NCBI GenBank assembly: GCA_030271625.1
Contig: JARXKN010000001.1
Coordinates: 248,001-312,000, forward strand
From: Patescibacteria group bacterium
Lineage (GTDB): Bacteria; Patescibacteriota; Saccharimonadia; Saccharimonadales; UBA4665
Direction of reading: 5' to 3'
Length of the DNA: 64,000 nucleotides
The notes beneath the pieces are model-generated. The model had not been told where the DNA came from. It worked only from the letters and a program-made list of their open reading frames with translations, and ran no database searches. Shown here one piece after another: positions 41,670-51,179 of the stretch. Position numbers and translations under genes: made by a program. Within the stretch, counting starts at the first letter, position 1, and the number at the start of each line of letters is the position of its first letter.

Positions 41670-42713
41670 ATGTCTAAAAAAGTATTTGTTGGAATGTCCG
41701 GTGGTGTCGATAGCTCGGTAACTGCCGCCTTATTAGTGCGCGAGGGCTATGACGTAACCGGCGTCTATATGAAAAACTGGAGTAAAGATCTGCCTGGTTT
41801 TACCTGCCCTTGGCAAGAGGACTACCAAGATGCTAAACGAGTAGCCGTGCAGCTAGGTATAGATTTCAAAATGTACGATTTTGAAGCTGAGTATCGCTCA
41901 CGAGTCGTCGATTACATGGTAGCCGGCTATCAGGCTGGGATTACCCCCAACCCTGACATTATGTGTAATCAAGAGGTTAAGTTTAAGCTCTTTTTAGAGG
42001 CGGCTTTAGCTGACGGCGCTGATATGATTGCAACTGGCCATTACGCCCGTAGCCAGGATGGGCAGCTCTTAACTGGCATTGATGCTAACAAAGATCAGTC
42101 CTACTTCTTATATCGCGTTACTAGTGACGCTCTCAGTAAGAGCCTTATGCCAATTGGTGGTTACGAAAAACCACGTGTCCGCGAGCTAGCCCAAGAAATG
42201 AAACTGTCGACGGCCACCAAAAAGGACAGCCAAGGCATCTGTTTTGTCGGCAAAGTCGGGATTAAAGATTTCTTGCTGGCCGAACTCGGCCCCCAGCCCT
42301 TTGGCGCGATTGTCGATCAGAATGGGGTAACGATTGGCGAGCATGACGGCGCTTTGTTTTATACCATCGGCCAACGCCACGGGCTGGACGTCGGTGGTGG
42401 CTTGCCGTATTACGTGGTCGGCAAAGACATGACCAAAAACGAAGTCTATGTTACGACCGATCTTCAGGACACCAGATTGTGGCGCCGCGAGTTACAGCTC
42501 GGCGTGCTGCACTGGATTAACGATGCACCGGCTGATGGCCAAAAACTGCAAGTCCGCACCCGCTACCGCGCTCCCTTAGTGACCTGTCAGCTATCGTTTA
42601 ATCAGGATCAGCTGACGCTACAGTTGAGTGAAGAAGTGCGGGCTATTACACCCGGCCAGTCAGCGGTGCTGTATGACGGCGACCGGGTGGTCGGTGGTGG
42701 TATCGTTCTTTAG
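41670..42713 (+). CDS. mnmA: MnmA, tRNA-specific 2-thiouridylase
   Basis: A 347-residue protein of normal length. The PP-loop S-G-G-V-D-S-S is at 9-15. The first catalytic Cys is in M-C-N-Q-E-V-K-F near 98 and the second in G-I-C-F-V-G near 191. MnmA thiolates U34 of tRNA-Lys, tRNA-Glu and tRNA-Gln. No cysteine desulfurase is next to it. It ends 3 bases before the convergent SPFH gene. Confidence 0.96.
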   Translation: MSKKVFVGMSGGVDSSVTAALLVREGYDVTGVYMKNWSKDLPGFTCPWQEDYQDAKRVAVQLGIDFKMYDFEAEYRSRVVDYMVAGYQAGITPNPDIMCNQEVKFKLFLEAALADGADMIATGHYARSQDGQLLTGIDANKDQSYFLYRVTSDALSKSLMPIGGYEKPRVRELAQEMKLSTATKKDSQGICFVGKVGIKDFLLAELGPQPFGAIVDQNGVTIGEHDGALFYTIGQRHGLDVGGGLPYYVVGKDMTKNEVYVTTDLQDTRLWRRELQLGVLHWINDAPADGQKLQVRTRYRAPLVTCQLSFNQDQLTLQLSEEVRAITPGQSAVLYDGDRVVGGGIVL

Positions 42714-42716
42714 CTA

Positions 42717-43436
42717 CTAGTTAACGATGTGCAAGTCGGGGCTTTCGCCTTGGCGCGGAATGAATTCTTTTTGAACTTCTGGCGAAACAGCTACGGCGCC
42801 AATAATACTAGCTGAGGAGCCACCACTTTGACGGATCATTTCGCCGATAGTTTCAGATGCCGGCGATAAGTTTAATTTGGAGAGCGCACAGCCGTAATAC
42901 AGCAAATCTTCACTGCAGACCGCTTCCAGACCGGCAAATAAGACCTGGTCATCTTCTAACCATTGTCGCGTCATGTTGCTAGTAACCTTGCGTAGTCCGT
43001 TCATGCAGATACCAGTAACGTTGTCGGTAAGCTCGTGGAGATTTTCGGCTCGGTACATAGCCCGCCATGGATAATCTTTTTCCTCACGGACGTTCCAAAC
43101 GATCGATGAGTCTAATTTTACTTGACGCTCTTCGCAGTTGAATTGGAGCTGCGGTAAATTGCTGGTCCGGTTACGGACGTGAATCGTCTTGTAGGAATGC
43201 ATGAAGGGAATGACTGGGTAAATACCAGGACCTTTAATGCCGTATGGTTGGCCTTTTTTGCGTCCTTTGGTGTAATGAGTGCCGTCTTTTTTATGACGCA
43301 CCCCCATTTCACCCATCGATACTTTATTGAAGGCTTTGAAGGCAGTAGTACCGGCGGCGATGCCGGCACTCAGCATGGTTGTAATGCCACCACCACTGTG
43401 GACTCCACTTTCAACTGCGTTACGCATAAAGCTCAT
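42717..43436 (-). CDS. SPFH/band 7 domain protein
   Basis: A 239-residue protein with an SPFH domain (about 35-215): G-P-G-I-Y-P-V-I-P-F near 72-81, R-N-R-T-S-N-L, then V-K-L-D-S-S-I-V-W-N-V. Unlike stomatins it lacks a strong N-terminal membrane helix; the first 35 residues are weakly hydrophobic and Ala/Gly-rich. SPFH proteins form membrane-associated rings. Start at ATG 43436 preferred, since a TATTGT box lies 10 bases upstream; an upstream in-frame start at 43475 would run through that box. Confidence 0.8.
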   Translation of the reverse strand: MSFMRNAVESGVHSGGGITTMLSAGIAAGTTAFKAFNKVSMGEMGVRHKKDGTHYTKGRKKGQPYGIKGPGIYPVIPFMHSYKTIHVRNRTSNLPQLQFNCEERQVKLDSSIVWNVREEKDYPWRAMYRAENLHELTDNVTGICMNGLRKVTSNMTRQWLEDDQVLFAGLEAVCSEDLLYYGCALSKLNLSPASETIGEMIRQSGGSSASIIGAVAVSPEVQKEFIPRQGESPDLHIVN

Positions 43437-43557
43437 TTGTATAGGTACAATACGCCTGCTACCCCTGGATAGCAATGGTTATGACCAAACATCTGTAGTT
43501 TTTTCGTATACGTTTATACCAGACATAGACAGGCCATAATAAATTTAGGGCATCTGG

Positions 43558-43563
43558 TACAAT
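43558..43563 (+). promoter_or_regulatory. -10 box for alaS (leaderless type)
   Basis: TACAAT ending 8 bases before ATG 43572. Confidence 0.5.
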
Positions 43564-43571
43564 TAACAGAT

Positions 43572-45464
43572 ATGAATGCACAGCAAATTCGCCAAGCCTA
43601 TCTAGATTTTTTTGCAACCCGGGGACACACGGTGATTCCGCGCGCTTTATTGGTGCCCCAAAATGACCCGACCACGTTGTTTACTGGCTCCGGTATGCAA
43701 CCACTTATTCCTTTTTTACTCGGCGAAGCTCACCCGAGCGGTAACCGGCTAGTTGATAGTCAAACCTGCTTGCGGGCTCAGGATATTGAGGAAGTCGGCG
43801 ATAACCGTCACACGACCTTTTTTGAAATGCTCGGCAACTGGTCGCTGGGTGATTACTTTAAAAACGAGCAAATCGATTGGATGTTCGAATTTTTAGTTGA
43901 TGTCGTTGGCCTCGACATTAATAAGTTATACGTCACCTGCTTTATTGGTGACCCAAAGTTCTCGATACCGAAAGATGAGCAGGCGGCTGTAAACTGGCAG
44001 CAGCTATTTGCCAGCAAAGGCGTGTCTTCGGGAATTGCCGAAATTGGTTCCGAGGCCGACGGCTATCAGCGCGGCATGCAGGCTGGTGAGCGGATCTTTT
44101 ATTACGACGGCTCCAAAAACTGGTGGAACCGTGGCAAGACGGGCCCCGAGACGACACCGGTGGGCGACCCCTGTGGCCCGGACTCAGAAATGTTTTATGA
44201 CTTCGGTACGCCGCACGACCCCAAGTGGGGAGAATTCTGTCACCCCAACTGTGACTGTGGCCGCTTTATGGAAATTGGCAATAATGTCTTTATGGCCTAT
44301 CGCAAAGTTTCTGACGATACGTTTGAAGCTTTAGATAAGCCAAACATCGATCACGGCTCTGGCCTGGAACGCATTGCCGCCGCCGCTATCAACAGCCCCG
44401 ACGCTTTTCGCATTAGCTTGTTATGGCCGGTCATTGAGAAGATTGAAAAACTGTCCGGCAAGGGTTATGACAGTAACGCTGGTCCGATGCGGGTAATCGC
44501 CGACCACCTCCGGGCCGCTACGTTCTTGGCTGTCGACGGCATCGTCCCCAGCAATAAAGAGCAGGGTTATGTCATGCGCCGTTTGATGCGCCGGGCCATG
44601 GTAAAAGCTTTTGATTTGGGGATTGAGCAGAATTTTATCGAGGATGTGGTACCGGTTATAGCCGACTTATACGCTGCTGACTACCCAGAAGTTGCCGCCA
44701 ACCGCTCGAAGGTCGTTGAAATACTGGCCAAGGAAGAGAAGGCCTTCCGCCAGACGCTGCGTAAAGGTCTCCAAGAATTTAACAAGCTGACTGGTCAAAC
44801 CTTAACTGGCGATGTGGTCTTCAAACTGTACGACACCTACGGCTTTCCTACCGAACTAACCTACGAAGAAGCTTTTAAGCATGACGTCGCTGTCGCCGAT
44901 GATTGTCAGTCTGAGTTCACCAGGCTAATGGCCGAACAAAAAGCTCGCTCGCAAACCGCCAGCAAAGGTGTCTTTAAGGGTGGCCTAGGTGGTCAAACAT
45001 TACAGCACAAAAAATATCACACTGCGACACACCTGATGTACCAAGCGCTACGTGATGTTTTAGGTGACCATGTAATTCAACGAGGTAGTAATATAACCGA
45101 AGAGCGCCTCCGATTCGATTTTAGTCACCCAGAAAAAGTTACAGCCGAACAGTTAGCTCAGGTGGAAGCGATAGTAAACGAGCAAATTGCCAAAGATTTA
45201 AAAGTTTCATTTCAGGAATACCCAACCAAAGTTGCTATCGAAGAGAAGGGTGCCTTAGGTCAGTTTGGTGACCGCTATGGCGAAACCGTCAAAGTCTACC
45301 AAATGATTGCCGATGGCGCCAACAAGCCGTTTAGTTTTGAAATCTGCGGTGGTCCCCACGTTGACCATAGCTTGCAATTATACGAAGACAACAAGCGCTT
45401 TAAGATACTAAAAGAAGAATCTAGCTCGGCTGGTATCCGACGCATTAAAGCTATCTTAGGCTAG
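43572..45464 (+). CDS. alaS: Alanyl-tRNA synthetase lacking the C-Ala domain
   Basis: A 630-residue AlaRS. The catalytic class II core (about 1-250) has T-L-F-T-G-S-G-M-Q-P, F-F-E-M-L-G-N-W-S-L-G-D-Y-F and G-S-G-L-E-R near 255. The tRNA-recognition helical region and the editing domain follow, with H-T-A-T-H near 482-486 and C-G-G-P-H near 592-596 as zinc ligands. The protein ends straight after the editing domain; the oligomerisation/C-Ala domain (about 200-250 residues in E. coli) is absent. The stop codon and the convergent gene's stop touch without a gap. Confidence 0.95.
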   Translation: MNAQQIRQAYLDFFATRGHTVIPRALLVPQNDPTTLFTGSGMQPLIPFLLGEAHPSGNRLVDSQTCLRAQDIEEVGDNRHTTFFEMLGNWSLGDYFKNEQIDWMFEFLVDVVGLDINKLYVTCFIGDPKFSIPKDEQAAVNWQQLFASKGVSSGIAEIGSEADGYQRGMQAGERIFYYDGSKNWWNRGKTGPETTPVGDPCGPDSEMFYDFGTPHDPKWGEFCHPNCDCGRFMEIGNNVFMAYRKVSDDTFEALDKPNIDHGSGLERIAAAAINSPDAFRISLLWPVIEKIEKLSGKGYDSNAGPMRVIADHLRAATFLAVDGIVPSNKEQGYVMRRLMRRAMVKAFDLGIEQNFIEDVVPVIADLYAADYPEVAANRSKVVEILAKEEKAFRQTLRKGLQEFNKLTGQTLTGDVVFKLYDTYGFPTELTYEEAFKHDVAVADDCQSEFTRLMAEQKARSQTASKGVFKGGLGGQTLQHKKYHTATHLMYQALRDVLGDHVIQRGSNITEERLRFDFSHPEKVTAEQLAQVEAIVNEQIAKDLKVSFQEYPTKVAIEEKGALGQFGDRYGETVKVYQMIADGANKPFSFEICGGPHVDHSLQLYEDNKRFKILKEESSSAGIRRIKAILG

Positions 45465-46445
45465 TTAACTGTCTTTACGGGGTAGGTAAAAAAGTTGATT
45501 GGCCCTGGTGAAGGCGGCCCGTAAACGGCCGCAGGAGCGTAACACAACTCTACCGAGCTCGGCTTCAAGCAAGCGGGGGTCAGTTTCGGCGTTAGCACTC
45601 AGCTCTACCCGAAAAGATTCGGTGTCATCGTGCACCGGGTGCGGCCGCATATTGTTCGTTGGGCTGTATTCGGCATAGGTCCGGCGGACAATTGGCGTGC
45701 CTTTTAGAACGCGCAAAATGGGGTTATGTTTCTCGACTAGCCAGGCGCTGTGCATGACGTGGGTTGGCTCATGAAATAAGCTTTCGGGAGACGAGAATCC
45801 GGCCACCGACTGGGTGTGTAGGAGAGCCGTTCGACGACTACTGAAACGGATTTGTTGTCCGGAGGTGATAGAAATTACTTTCGATTTGGCATGCGCGGTT
45901 AACAAACTGGCTGCCGCTGTTAGCGATTGCGGGCCGTGCGTGAGCGTAAAGTCTCGCGCTTCGCCGGGATCGCGTAAGGCCTGCAAAGCCAAATACAGGG
46001 CTACTTCCGCCCGCTCAACATAGGGGTTCAAGCTAACGCCGCGGGCTTTAATCAGTTCAGCATGACTGTCGCTAACTTCCATGTAGTCTTCATTTTCGCT
46101 TTTAGACAAGGTAATGATTCGGTTCGTTTCATTGAGGCGACGCGAGAAAAGCTTCAGATTAACGTCTTGGCGGGCTGGATCGATGCCTGTGATGCTGACA
46201 TCAAGTCGACCAAAATCGACGCCGCGCAGATCTTCACGCATGTGAGGCGGCACAAAACCAGAGTGTAGCTGAACATCATTAATCTGAGCTTCGTATTCCG
46301 TGGCGCTGGCTGGACTCTTGGGGAGGGTAGTGACCAGTCCACTAACAGCACTAAAAACGTCCATTCGCTGAGCATCGTCCATCGCCATTTCTTGTTCAAC
46401 CCGAATTTCGGGTGAGTGATAAGGGTCGCGAGGTGCAGTTGTCAT
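45465..46445 (-). CDS. Unrecognised soluble protein with an H-E-P-T-H motif
   Basis: A 326-residue protein with no signal peptide or membrane helix. Near residues 226-230 it has H-E-P-T-H followed by V-M-H-S, formally the HExxH pattern of zinc metallopeptidases, but Pro at the third position is unusual because that motif lies in a helix. Additional Arg/His-rich stretches occur near 260-275. Function is unknown: a zincin-like enzyme or a coincidence. A TATAAT box lies 12 bases before the ATG. Confidence 0.7.
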   Translation of the reverse strand: MTTAPRDPYHSPEIRVEQEMAMDDAQRMDVFSAVSGLVTTLPKSPASATEYEAQINDVQLHSGFVPPHMREDLRGVDFGRLDVSITGIDPARQDVNLKLFSRRLNETNRIITLSKSENEDYMEVSDSHAELIKARGVSLNPYVERAEVALYLALQALRDPGEARDFTLTHGPQSLTAAASLLTAHAKSKVISITSGQQIRFSSRRTALLHTQSVAGFSSPESLFHEPTHVMHSAWLVEKHNPILRVLKGTPIVRRTYAEYSPTNNMRPHPVHDDTESFRVELSANAETDPRLLEAELGRVVLRSCGRLRAAFTRANQLFYLPRKDS

Positions 46446-46531
46446 AATTTAAGTAATATTATAACACATAAGTCAATAGATACTACTATCAAAAATATGG
46501 TATGATACCCTGACAAACTCCAAAAATAAAC

Positions 46532-47671
46532 ATGAAGCATACTACTAAAAAGCGTTCGTCGTCGTCCCGGCAGCAAGCTGTTGCCAAAGGCCGCCTGACT
46601 ATCATCCATCACCGACATACCGGACACTTAGTTCATAAACGGCATAGCTCATACCCAGTATTGGCGATGCTGCTGCTTTGTATTGGCGTTTTGATCAGTA
46701 GTAGCACCCATTCCGCCTTAGCCGTCACGCTAACGGATTCGGCTAGCTATGTTGTCACTGCCAGTTTGCCAGGACCAGCGCCAGCCACGGCGGCTACCAT
46801 TTCGGCGCCGACTAACAATGCTCATTTTAAGACGGCTACTATTACCGTTAGCGGTAGCTGTCCGCTTAACACCTATGTAGAAATCAGCCGTAACGGCGTG
46901 GCCAGTGGCGTGGCACTGTGTTCCGCGGCCGGTGATTACAGCCTCCAGATTAGCCTGTTTAATGGCGCCAATGCCTTGCAGGCCCAGGTCTATAGCCAAA
47001 CTGATGTGCCGGGTCCTGCCTCCCCGGTTGTAACGGTTTATTTTGACCCGCCGCTAACGACTAATCCGAACCCGACTGGCAACCCCGCCACTACTGGTAG
47101 TGGCGCCACGACGCCGGCCGGCAATGCCGCTAATACCAGCCCAGCCGTCTCCAATGGAACAGTTTCAGGAGCGCCGGCTGAGCCCTTAGTTTTAAAAAGT
47201 CAGTTTCGCTACTTGGGCCATTACACTGGACAAACAACTAACTACCAGTTTGTAGTAGAGGGCGGCACCGCACCGTATGCCTTATCGATTGACTGGGGTG
47301 ATGGCACCCAAAAACAAATCACTGTCACCGCTAACGGCGCTTTTGCTGTCAGCCACACCTACCAAAAGGCTGGTGGTTATCACGGCAGTTATCGGATTAA
47401 AGCTACCGTCGTTGACGGGGCTGGCAATCAAGCCATCTTGCAGTTACTGGCAATTATTAACGATCCACCAACGGTGCCATTTCCTGGCTCGACTGGTAGC
47501 ACGGGGGGAGGAACCTACACCGACACTATCGGGCAGTATATCCAAGGCTTACTAAAATACATTTGGCCCACCTATGGTGTAACGGTTCTGATGCTGGCCT
47601 CGTTTTGGCTCGGTGAATGGCGCGAGCTGAAAATATTGCGTCCTAGAACCCGCCGTATCAGACACGTTTAA
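46532..47671 (+). CDS. Membrane-anchored Ig-like/PKD protein B
   Basis: A 379-residue paralogue of the protein at 40664. The strongly basic N-terminus (1-38) is longer than in the paralogue, followed by a hydrophobic signal or anchor (about 42-65), an Ig-like domain (about 85-175) with I-T-V-S-G-S-C-P, a Gly/Thr/Ala linker, a PKD domain (about 220-305) with S-I-D-W-G-D-G-T and H-T-Y-Q-K-A-G, and a C-terminal transmembrane helix (about 342-362) with a basic tail. It lies before the FtsA-like gene. TATGAT at 46499-46504 may be its -10 box. Confidence 0.83.
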   Translation: MKHTTKKRSSSSRQQAVAKGRLTIIHHRHTGHLVHKRHSSYPVLAMLLLCIGVLISSSTHSALAVTLTDSASYVVTASLPGPAPATAATISAPTNNAHFKTATITVSGSCPLNTYVEISRNGVASGVALCSAAGDYSLQISLFNGANALQAQVYSQTDVPGPASPVVTVYFDPPLTTNPNPTGNPATTGSGATTPAGNAANTSPAVSNGTVSGAPAEPLVLKSQFRYLGHYTGQTTNYQFVVEGGTAPYALSIDWGDGTQKQITVTANGAFAVSHTYQKAGGYHGSYRIKATVVDGAGNQAILQLLAIINDPPTVPFPGSTGSTGGGTYTDTIGQYIQGLLKYIWPTYGVTVLMLASFWLGEWRELKILRPRTRRIRHV

Positions 47672-47685
47672 GCGAACGGCTATGG

Positions 47686-47691
47686 TAAAAT
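47686..47691 (+). promoter_or_regulatory. -10 box that decides the FtsA-like start
   Basis: TAAAAT ends one base before an ATG at 47693 but 7 bases before the in-frame ATG at 47699. By the leaderless spacing seen elsewhere, 47699 is the real start. Confidence 0.45.
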
Positions 47692-47698
47692 AATGCAT

Positions 47699-49033
47699 AT
47701 GCTTGAAAAACTAAAAAGTGCCGGTGCGCTGGCTGCTACGCAGGCTCGCAAAGGTGCCCGCAAAGCCACCGCTACGGTTAAAGCCAAAACTGCTAAATCA
47801 GATGAGCAATACATTGTAGCGCTTGATATTGGTACTGAATTTGTTAAGGCGCTGGTTGGCAAAGTCTCCAAGGACAGTGGTGAGATTACGGTAATTGGCG
47901 TTGGCCGAGCCCACCAATCACTGTCGGATATGCAAGCTGGCGCGATAGCCGACATCGCCAGTGTGGTCAGTAACTGCGATAAAGCCTTAAACGACGCCGA
48001 AACCCAGGCTGGGGTGAGTGCACGCACCGCCATCCTCGGTATTGCCGGAGAACTAGTAAAAGGCACTACCACCACAGTGCGCGTGGCCCGTAAAACGCCG
48101 ACCAAACCACTTGATATTGCTGAAATGGAAAAGATTATCGCCCTGGTGCAAGAACGGGCTGAAGGCAAAGCCAAACAACAGTTAGCCTGGGAGCTTGGTG
48201 GTAAGAGTGTGGAAGTCCGGCTCGTGAACAGCGCCCTGGTTAGTATCGAGATAGACGGCTATCCAGTGACTAATCCAATTGGTTTTCAAGGTAAAGACGT
48301 GGTTATCCAGCTCTATACGGCTTTTGCGCCATTAATACATATTGGAGCCTTGGAAAAGACCGCCCAGGAGCTCGACCTCGATCTGCTAGCGGTGGCCGCT
48401 GAACCATTTGCCGTTGCCCGAGCTGTTATTGGCAACAATCCTAATCAAAACCTCAGTGCTATCTTGATGGACGTCGGTGGCGGTACAACTGATATTGCCG
48501 TCGTGAATGATGGTGGGGTGCAGGGAACCAAGATGTTTGGCATTGGTGGCCGTGCTTATACTCGAGCTATCGAACGTGACTTGAGTGTCGAGTTTGAGCA
48601 AGCCGAACTATTAAAGATTGGTCTCAGCACTAATAAAGTTCCCAGCCAAAAGCGCCCGGCTATCGAAGCCGCGCTTGGAAAGACAGCTGATACCTGGTTG
48701 AGCGGCATTGAATTAGCGCTGGGGGAGTTTACCAAATTAGATCATCTACCACACCGCCTATTTTTATGCGGCGGTGGGTCGTCACTTGACCTGTTGATGG
48801 ACCGCCTGGAGCAAACTGATTGGTATAAAGCCTTGCCTTTTACTCGTAAACCGAGTGTGCACTACATCCGTCCGGAGCAAATTGCTGGTATTACTGACAT
48901 TACCGGCTTAGTCGAGGACCACACCTATATTACGGCGCTCGGTCTACTGCGCGTCGGCATGGATACATTGCAATTTACCGGTACCGGTAATGGTGGTATA
49001 AAAGAAAAAATTGATAAGATGTTAAGCGTATGA
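47699..49033 (+). CDS. FtsA/PilM-like actin-fold ATPase
   Basis: A 444-residue protein. After a basic N-terminus (1-35) comes the actin-fold phosphate 1 loop L-D-I-G-T-E near 40-45, an SHS2-like insert, phosphate 2 M-D-V-G-G-G-T-T-D near 257-265, and the adenosine motif L-C-G-G-G-S-S near 357-363. It is most like FtsA, which tethers FtsZ to the membrane, but lacks a clear C-terminal amphipathic helix and ftsZ is not adjacent. A PilM-like role is the alternative; a separate PilM is at 5777-6886. Its TGA overlaps the ATG of the next gene. Confidence 0.78.
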   Translation: MLEKLKSAGALAATQARKGARKATATVKAKTAKSDEQYIVALDIGTEFVKALVGKVSKDSGEITVIGVGRAHQSLSDMQAGAIADIASVVSNCDKALNDAETQAGVSARTAILGIAGELVKGTTTTVRVARKTPTKPLDIAEMEKIIALVQERAEGKAKQQLAWELGGKSVEVRLVNSALVSIEIDGYPVTNPIGFQGKDVVIQLYTAFAPLIHIGALEKTAQELDLDLLAVAAEPFAVARAVIGNNPNQNLSAILMDVGGGTTDIAVVNDGGVQGTKMFGIGGRAYTRAIERDLSVEFEQAELLKIGLSTNKVPSQKRPAIEAALGKTADTWLSGIELALGEFTKLDHLPHRLFLCGGGSSLDLLMDRLEQTDWYKALPFTRKPSVHYIRPEQIAGITDITGLVEDHTYITALGLLRVGMDTLQFTGTGNGGIKEKIDKMLSV

Positions 49034-50778
49034 CCACCGCCAACAAAGACACTATTTATATCGACATTGATGAAGAAATAACCGGCATTATTGATAAGGT
49101 TCGGTCGAGCGATGCCAAAATTGTGGCCCTGGTCTTACCAAAGCGAGCTAGTGTCCTGCAAAGCATCGTCAATATGAAGCTGTTAAAGCGCAGCGCTGAC
49201 GAAGCTAAAAAACACTTAGTCTTAATTACTAGCGAAGCCGGTCTTTTACCCCTAGCCGGCGCGGTCGGACTGCATGTCGCCAAAACGCCCCAGTCGAAGC
49301 CAGAGGTGCCCGTACCGCCAGTAACTGACGACAACGCTGAAGAAACGATTGACGAAGCCAACCCTGATGAGTTTTCGACGGCTGTGGCCGCGACGCGCCC
49401 AATTGGCGAGTTGGCCGGCTTAACAGCTGCTCCTATAGATGGGGATGAATTAGAAACCCTTCAGCTAGATGATGATGAAGAGGCCGCCCTAGCGGCTAGC
49501 AGTCCAGTAGTGGCGGCTGATACAGCCAAAGCCAAGAAAGTTAAGAAAAACAGCAAACTAGCGGTGCCAAACTTTGAACGTTTCCGCTTGCTCTTGGTCT
49601 TAGGAGTTTTAGGGGTTATCGCCCTCGTTGTTGGACTAATCTTTGCGTTGTCAGTCTTGCCGAAAGCTGAGATTGCCATAACCACGAATGCTAGCGATGT
49701 TAACGTCGGGCTTGATCTCAATTTAAGCACGGCCGCCAAAGCTGTTGACCCAGCCACTAACACTTTGCCGGCTAAACTGACCCAGCAGCAAAAAAGTTAC
49801 ACCCAGACCGCCCCCGCAACTGGCACTAAAAACAACGGCCAAAAAGCTACCGGCTCAGTTACGCTGTCACTTACCAATTGTGACCATGACACGGTTAACA
49901 TACCAAGCGGAACAGGAATCAGCGCCAACGGCAACACATACATAACACAAGAGACGGTTACTTTGTCGAGTGTTAAAGTTGGCGGTAAGTGTAATCCTGG
50001 CGCGTTTAGCAATGTCTATAGCCAAGATACCAAAGCGATTGCCTCAAAAGGTGGCGCTGTCTTTAACGTACCTTCGGGCACTACCATGGCCGTTGCAGCT
50101 GGTGCGGGCTATGTGTCATCGGATGTCAAAGGTGTATCAAGCACTGAGTTTAGTGGCGGCACTGACGACAATGTCAAAATCGTCACGCAATCCGATATTG
50201 ATAGCGCCAAGGCTAAAATATCGGCTGGTGACACGACCGTTAAGTCAGATCTGCGCAAGCAGCTAGAACAAGATGGCTTATATGCGGTCACCGGGACGTA
50301 CAGCACGGGGACGCCAAGCATCGTGAACAGCGCCGAAGCCAATGCGGTCGCCGATGCAGTAACCGTTACCGAGACCATTAATTACAGTATGTTCGGTGTT
50401 AAGCAAGCTGACCTTAAGTCATTTATTGAAAATAGCGTTAAAACCCAGATTGATACCGCCAAACAAAGCATTCTCAGTGACGGCTTAGACACCGCCACCT
50501 TTAAGGTTACCAATAGCACCGATACGGCCGCAGCCGTGACGCTCCAAGCCGTTGCAACCGCCGGTCCAGATTTAAAGGTCGATGATTTGAAGCGCCAAGT
50601 TGCTGGCAAGAAGGGTGGCGACATTAAGCGCCTGCTGCAGTCTAATCCTGGCGTGACCGATGTTCAGACTAAGCTTAGTCCCTTCTGGGTGAGTTCGGTA
50701 CCAAAGAAAACAACTAAGATTACGGTGATAATCGCTAAGCCAACGACTACAACTAATAGTAATGCTACCAAACCCTAG
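49030..50778 (+). CDS. Bitopic membrane protein with baseplate-J-like outer region
   Basis: A 582-residue protein. The cytoplasmic part (1-185) has an N-terminal alpha/beta domain (about 10-85) and an acidic linker. One transmembrane helix lies at about 190-212. The outer part (about 220-560) carries repeated beta domains, with N-I-P-S-G-T-G-I and V-P-S-G-T-T-M-type strands like those in phage baseplate J proteins. It is translationally coupled to the FtsA-like ATPase. Function unknown; an envelope-spanning partner of the ATPase is my inference. Confidence 0.68.
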   Translation: MTTANKDTIYIDIDEEITGIIDKVRSSDAKIVALVLPKRASVLQSIVNMKLLKRSADEAKKHLVLITSEAGLLPLAGAVGLHVAKTPQSKPEVPVPPVTDDNAEETIDEANPDEFSTAVAATRPIGELAGLTAAPIDGDELETLQLDDDEEAALAASSPVVAADTAKAKKVKKNSKLAVPNFERFRLLLVLGVLGVIALVVGLIFALSVLPKAEIAITTNASDVNVGLDLNLSTAAKAVDPATNTLPAKLTQQQKSYTQTAPATGTKNNGQKATGSVTLSLTNCDHDTVNIPSGTGISANGNTYITQETVTLSSVKVGGKCNPGAFSNVYSQDTKAIASKGGAVFNVPSGTTMAVAAGAGYVSSDVKGVSSTEFSGGTDDNVKIVTQSDIDSAKAKISAGDTTVKSDLRKQLEQDGLYAVTGTYSTGTPSIVNSAEANAVADAVTVTETINYSMFGVKQADLKSFIENSVKTQIDTAKQSILSDGLDTATFKVTNSTDTAAAVTLQAVATAGPDLKVDDLKRQVAGKKGGDIKRLLQSNPGVTDVQTKLSPFWVSSVPKKTTKITVIIAKPTTTTNSNATKP

Positions 50779-51178
50779 CTCGATACTAGCTTTGGATGTG
50801 GGCACAGTCCGGATTGGCATTGCCATTGCCTCAATCATGACCCGTCTGCCGCGGCCGTTGCAAACGCTGCCAAATGATGAAAATTTTACTGAGCAATTAC
50901 AGCAGATTATAGATACTGAGGCAGTCGGTACAATTGTTATCGGGCTGCCGAGAGGCTTAAATGGCCAAGAGACCAATCAAACCAAGCTCGTCCGCGATTT
51001 TGTTGTCGGATTAAACTCTAAAATTGACCGACCGTTACCATTCCAAGATGAAGCATTAAGCTCCAGTCGGGCTAAGCAAGAGCTCGAGGCGCGCGGCCGC
51101 AGCTATCAAAAAGGTGATGTCGATGCGTTGGCGGCAACCTACATATTAGAAGACTATTTAGCAACTAACGAGGTATAA
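50762..51178 (+). CDS. ruvX: RuvX/YqgF-type nuclease
   Basis: A 138-residue protein of exactly the family size. It begins A-L-D-V-G-T-V-R-I-G-I-A, has V-I-G-L-P-R-G-L near 60-67, D-E-A-L-S-S near 96-101 and ends D-V-D-A-L-A-A-T-Y-I-L-E. YqgF has an RNase H fold and is needed for 16S rRNA 5' end maturation. The first 17 bases overlap the previous gene and mltG follows after one base; a yqgF-mltG pair is common in bacteria. Confidence 0.93.
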   Translation: MLPNPSSILALDVGTVRIGIAIASIMTRLPRPLQTLPNDENFTEQLQQIIDTEAVGTIVIGLPRGLNGQETNQTKLVRDFVVGLNSKIDRPLPFQDEALSSSRAKQELEARGRSYQKGDVDALAATYILEDYLATNEV

Positions 51179-51179
51179 G

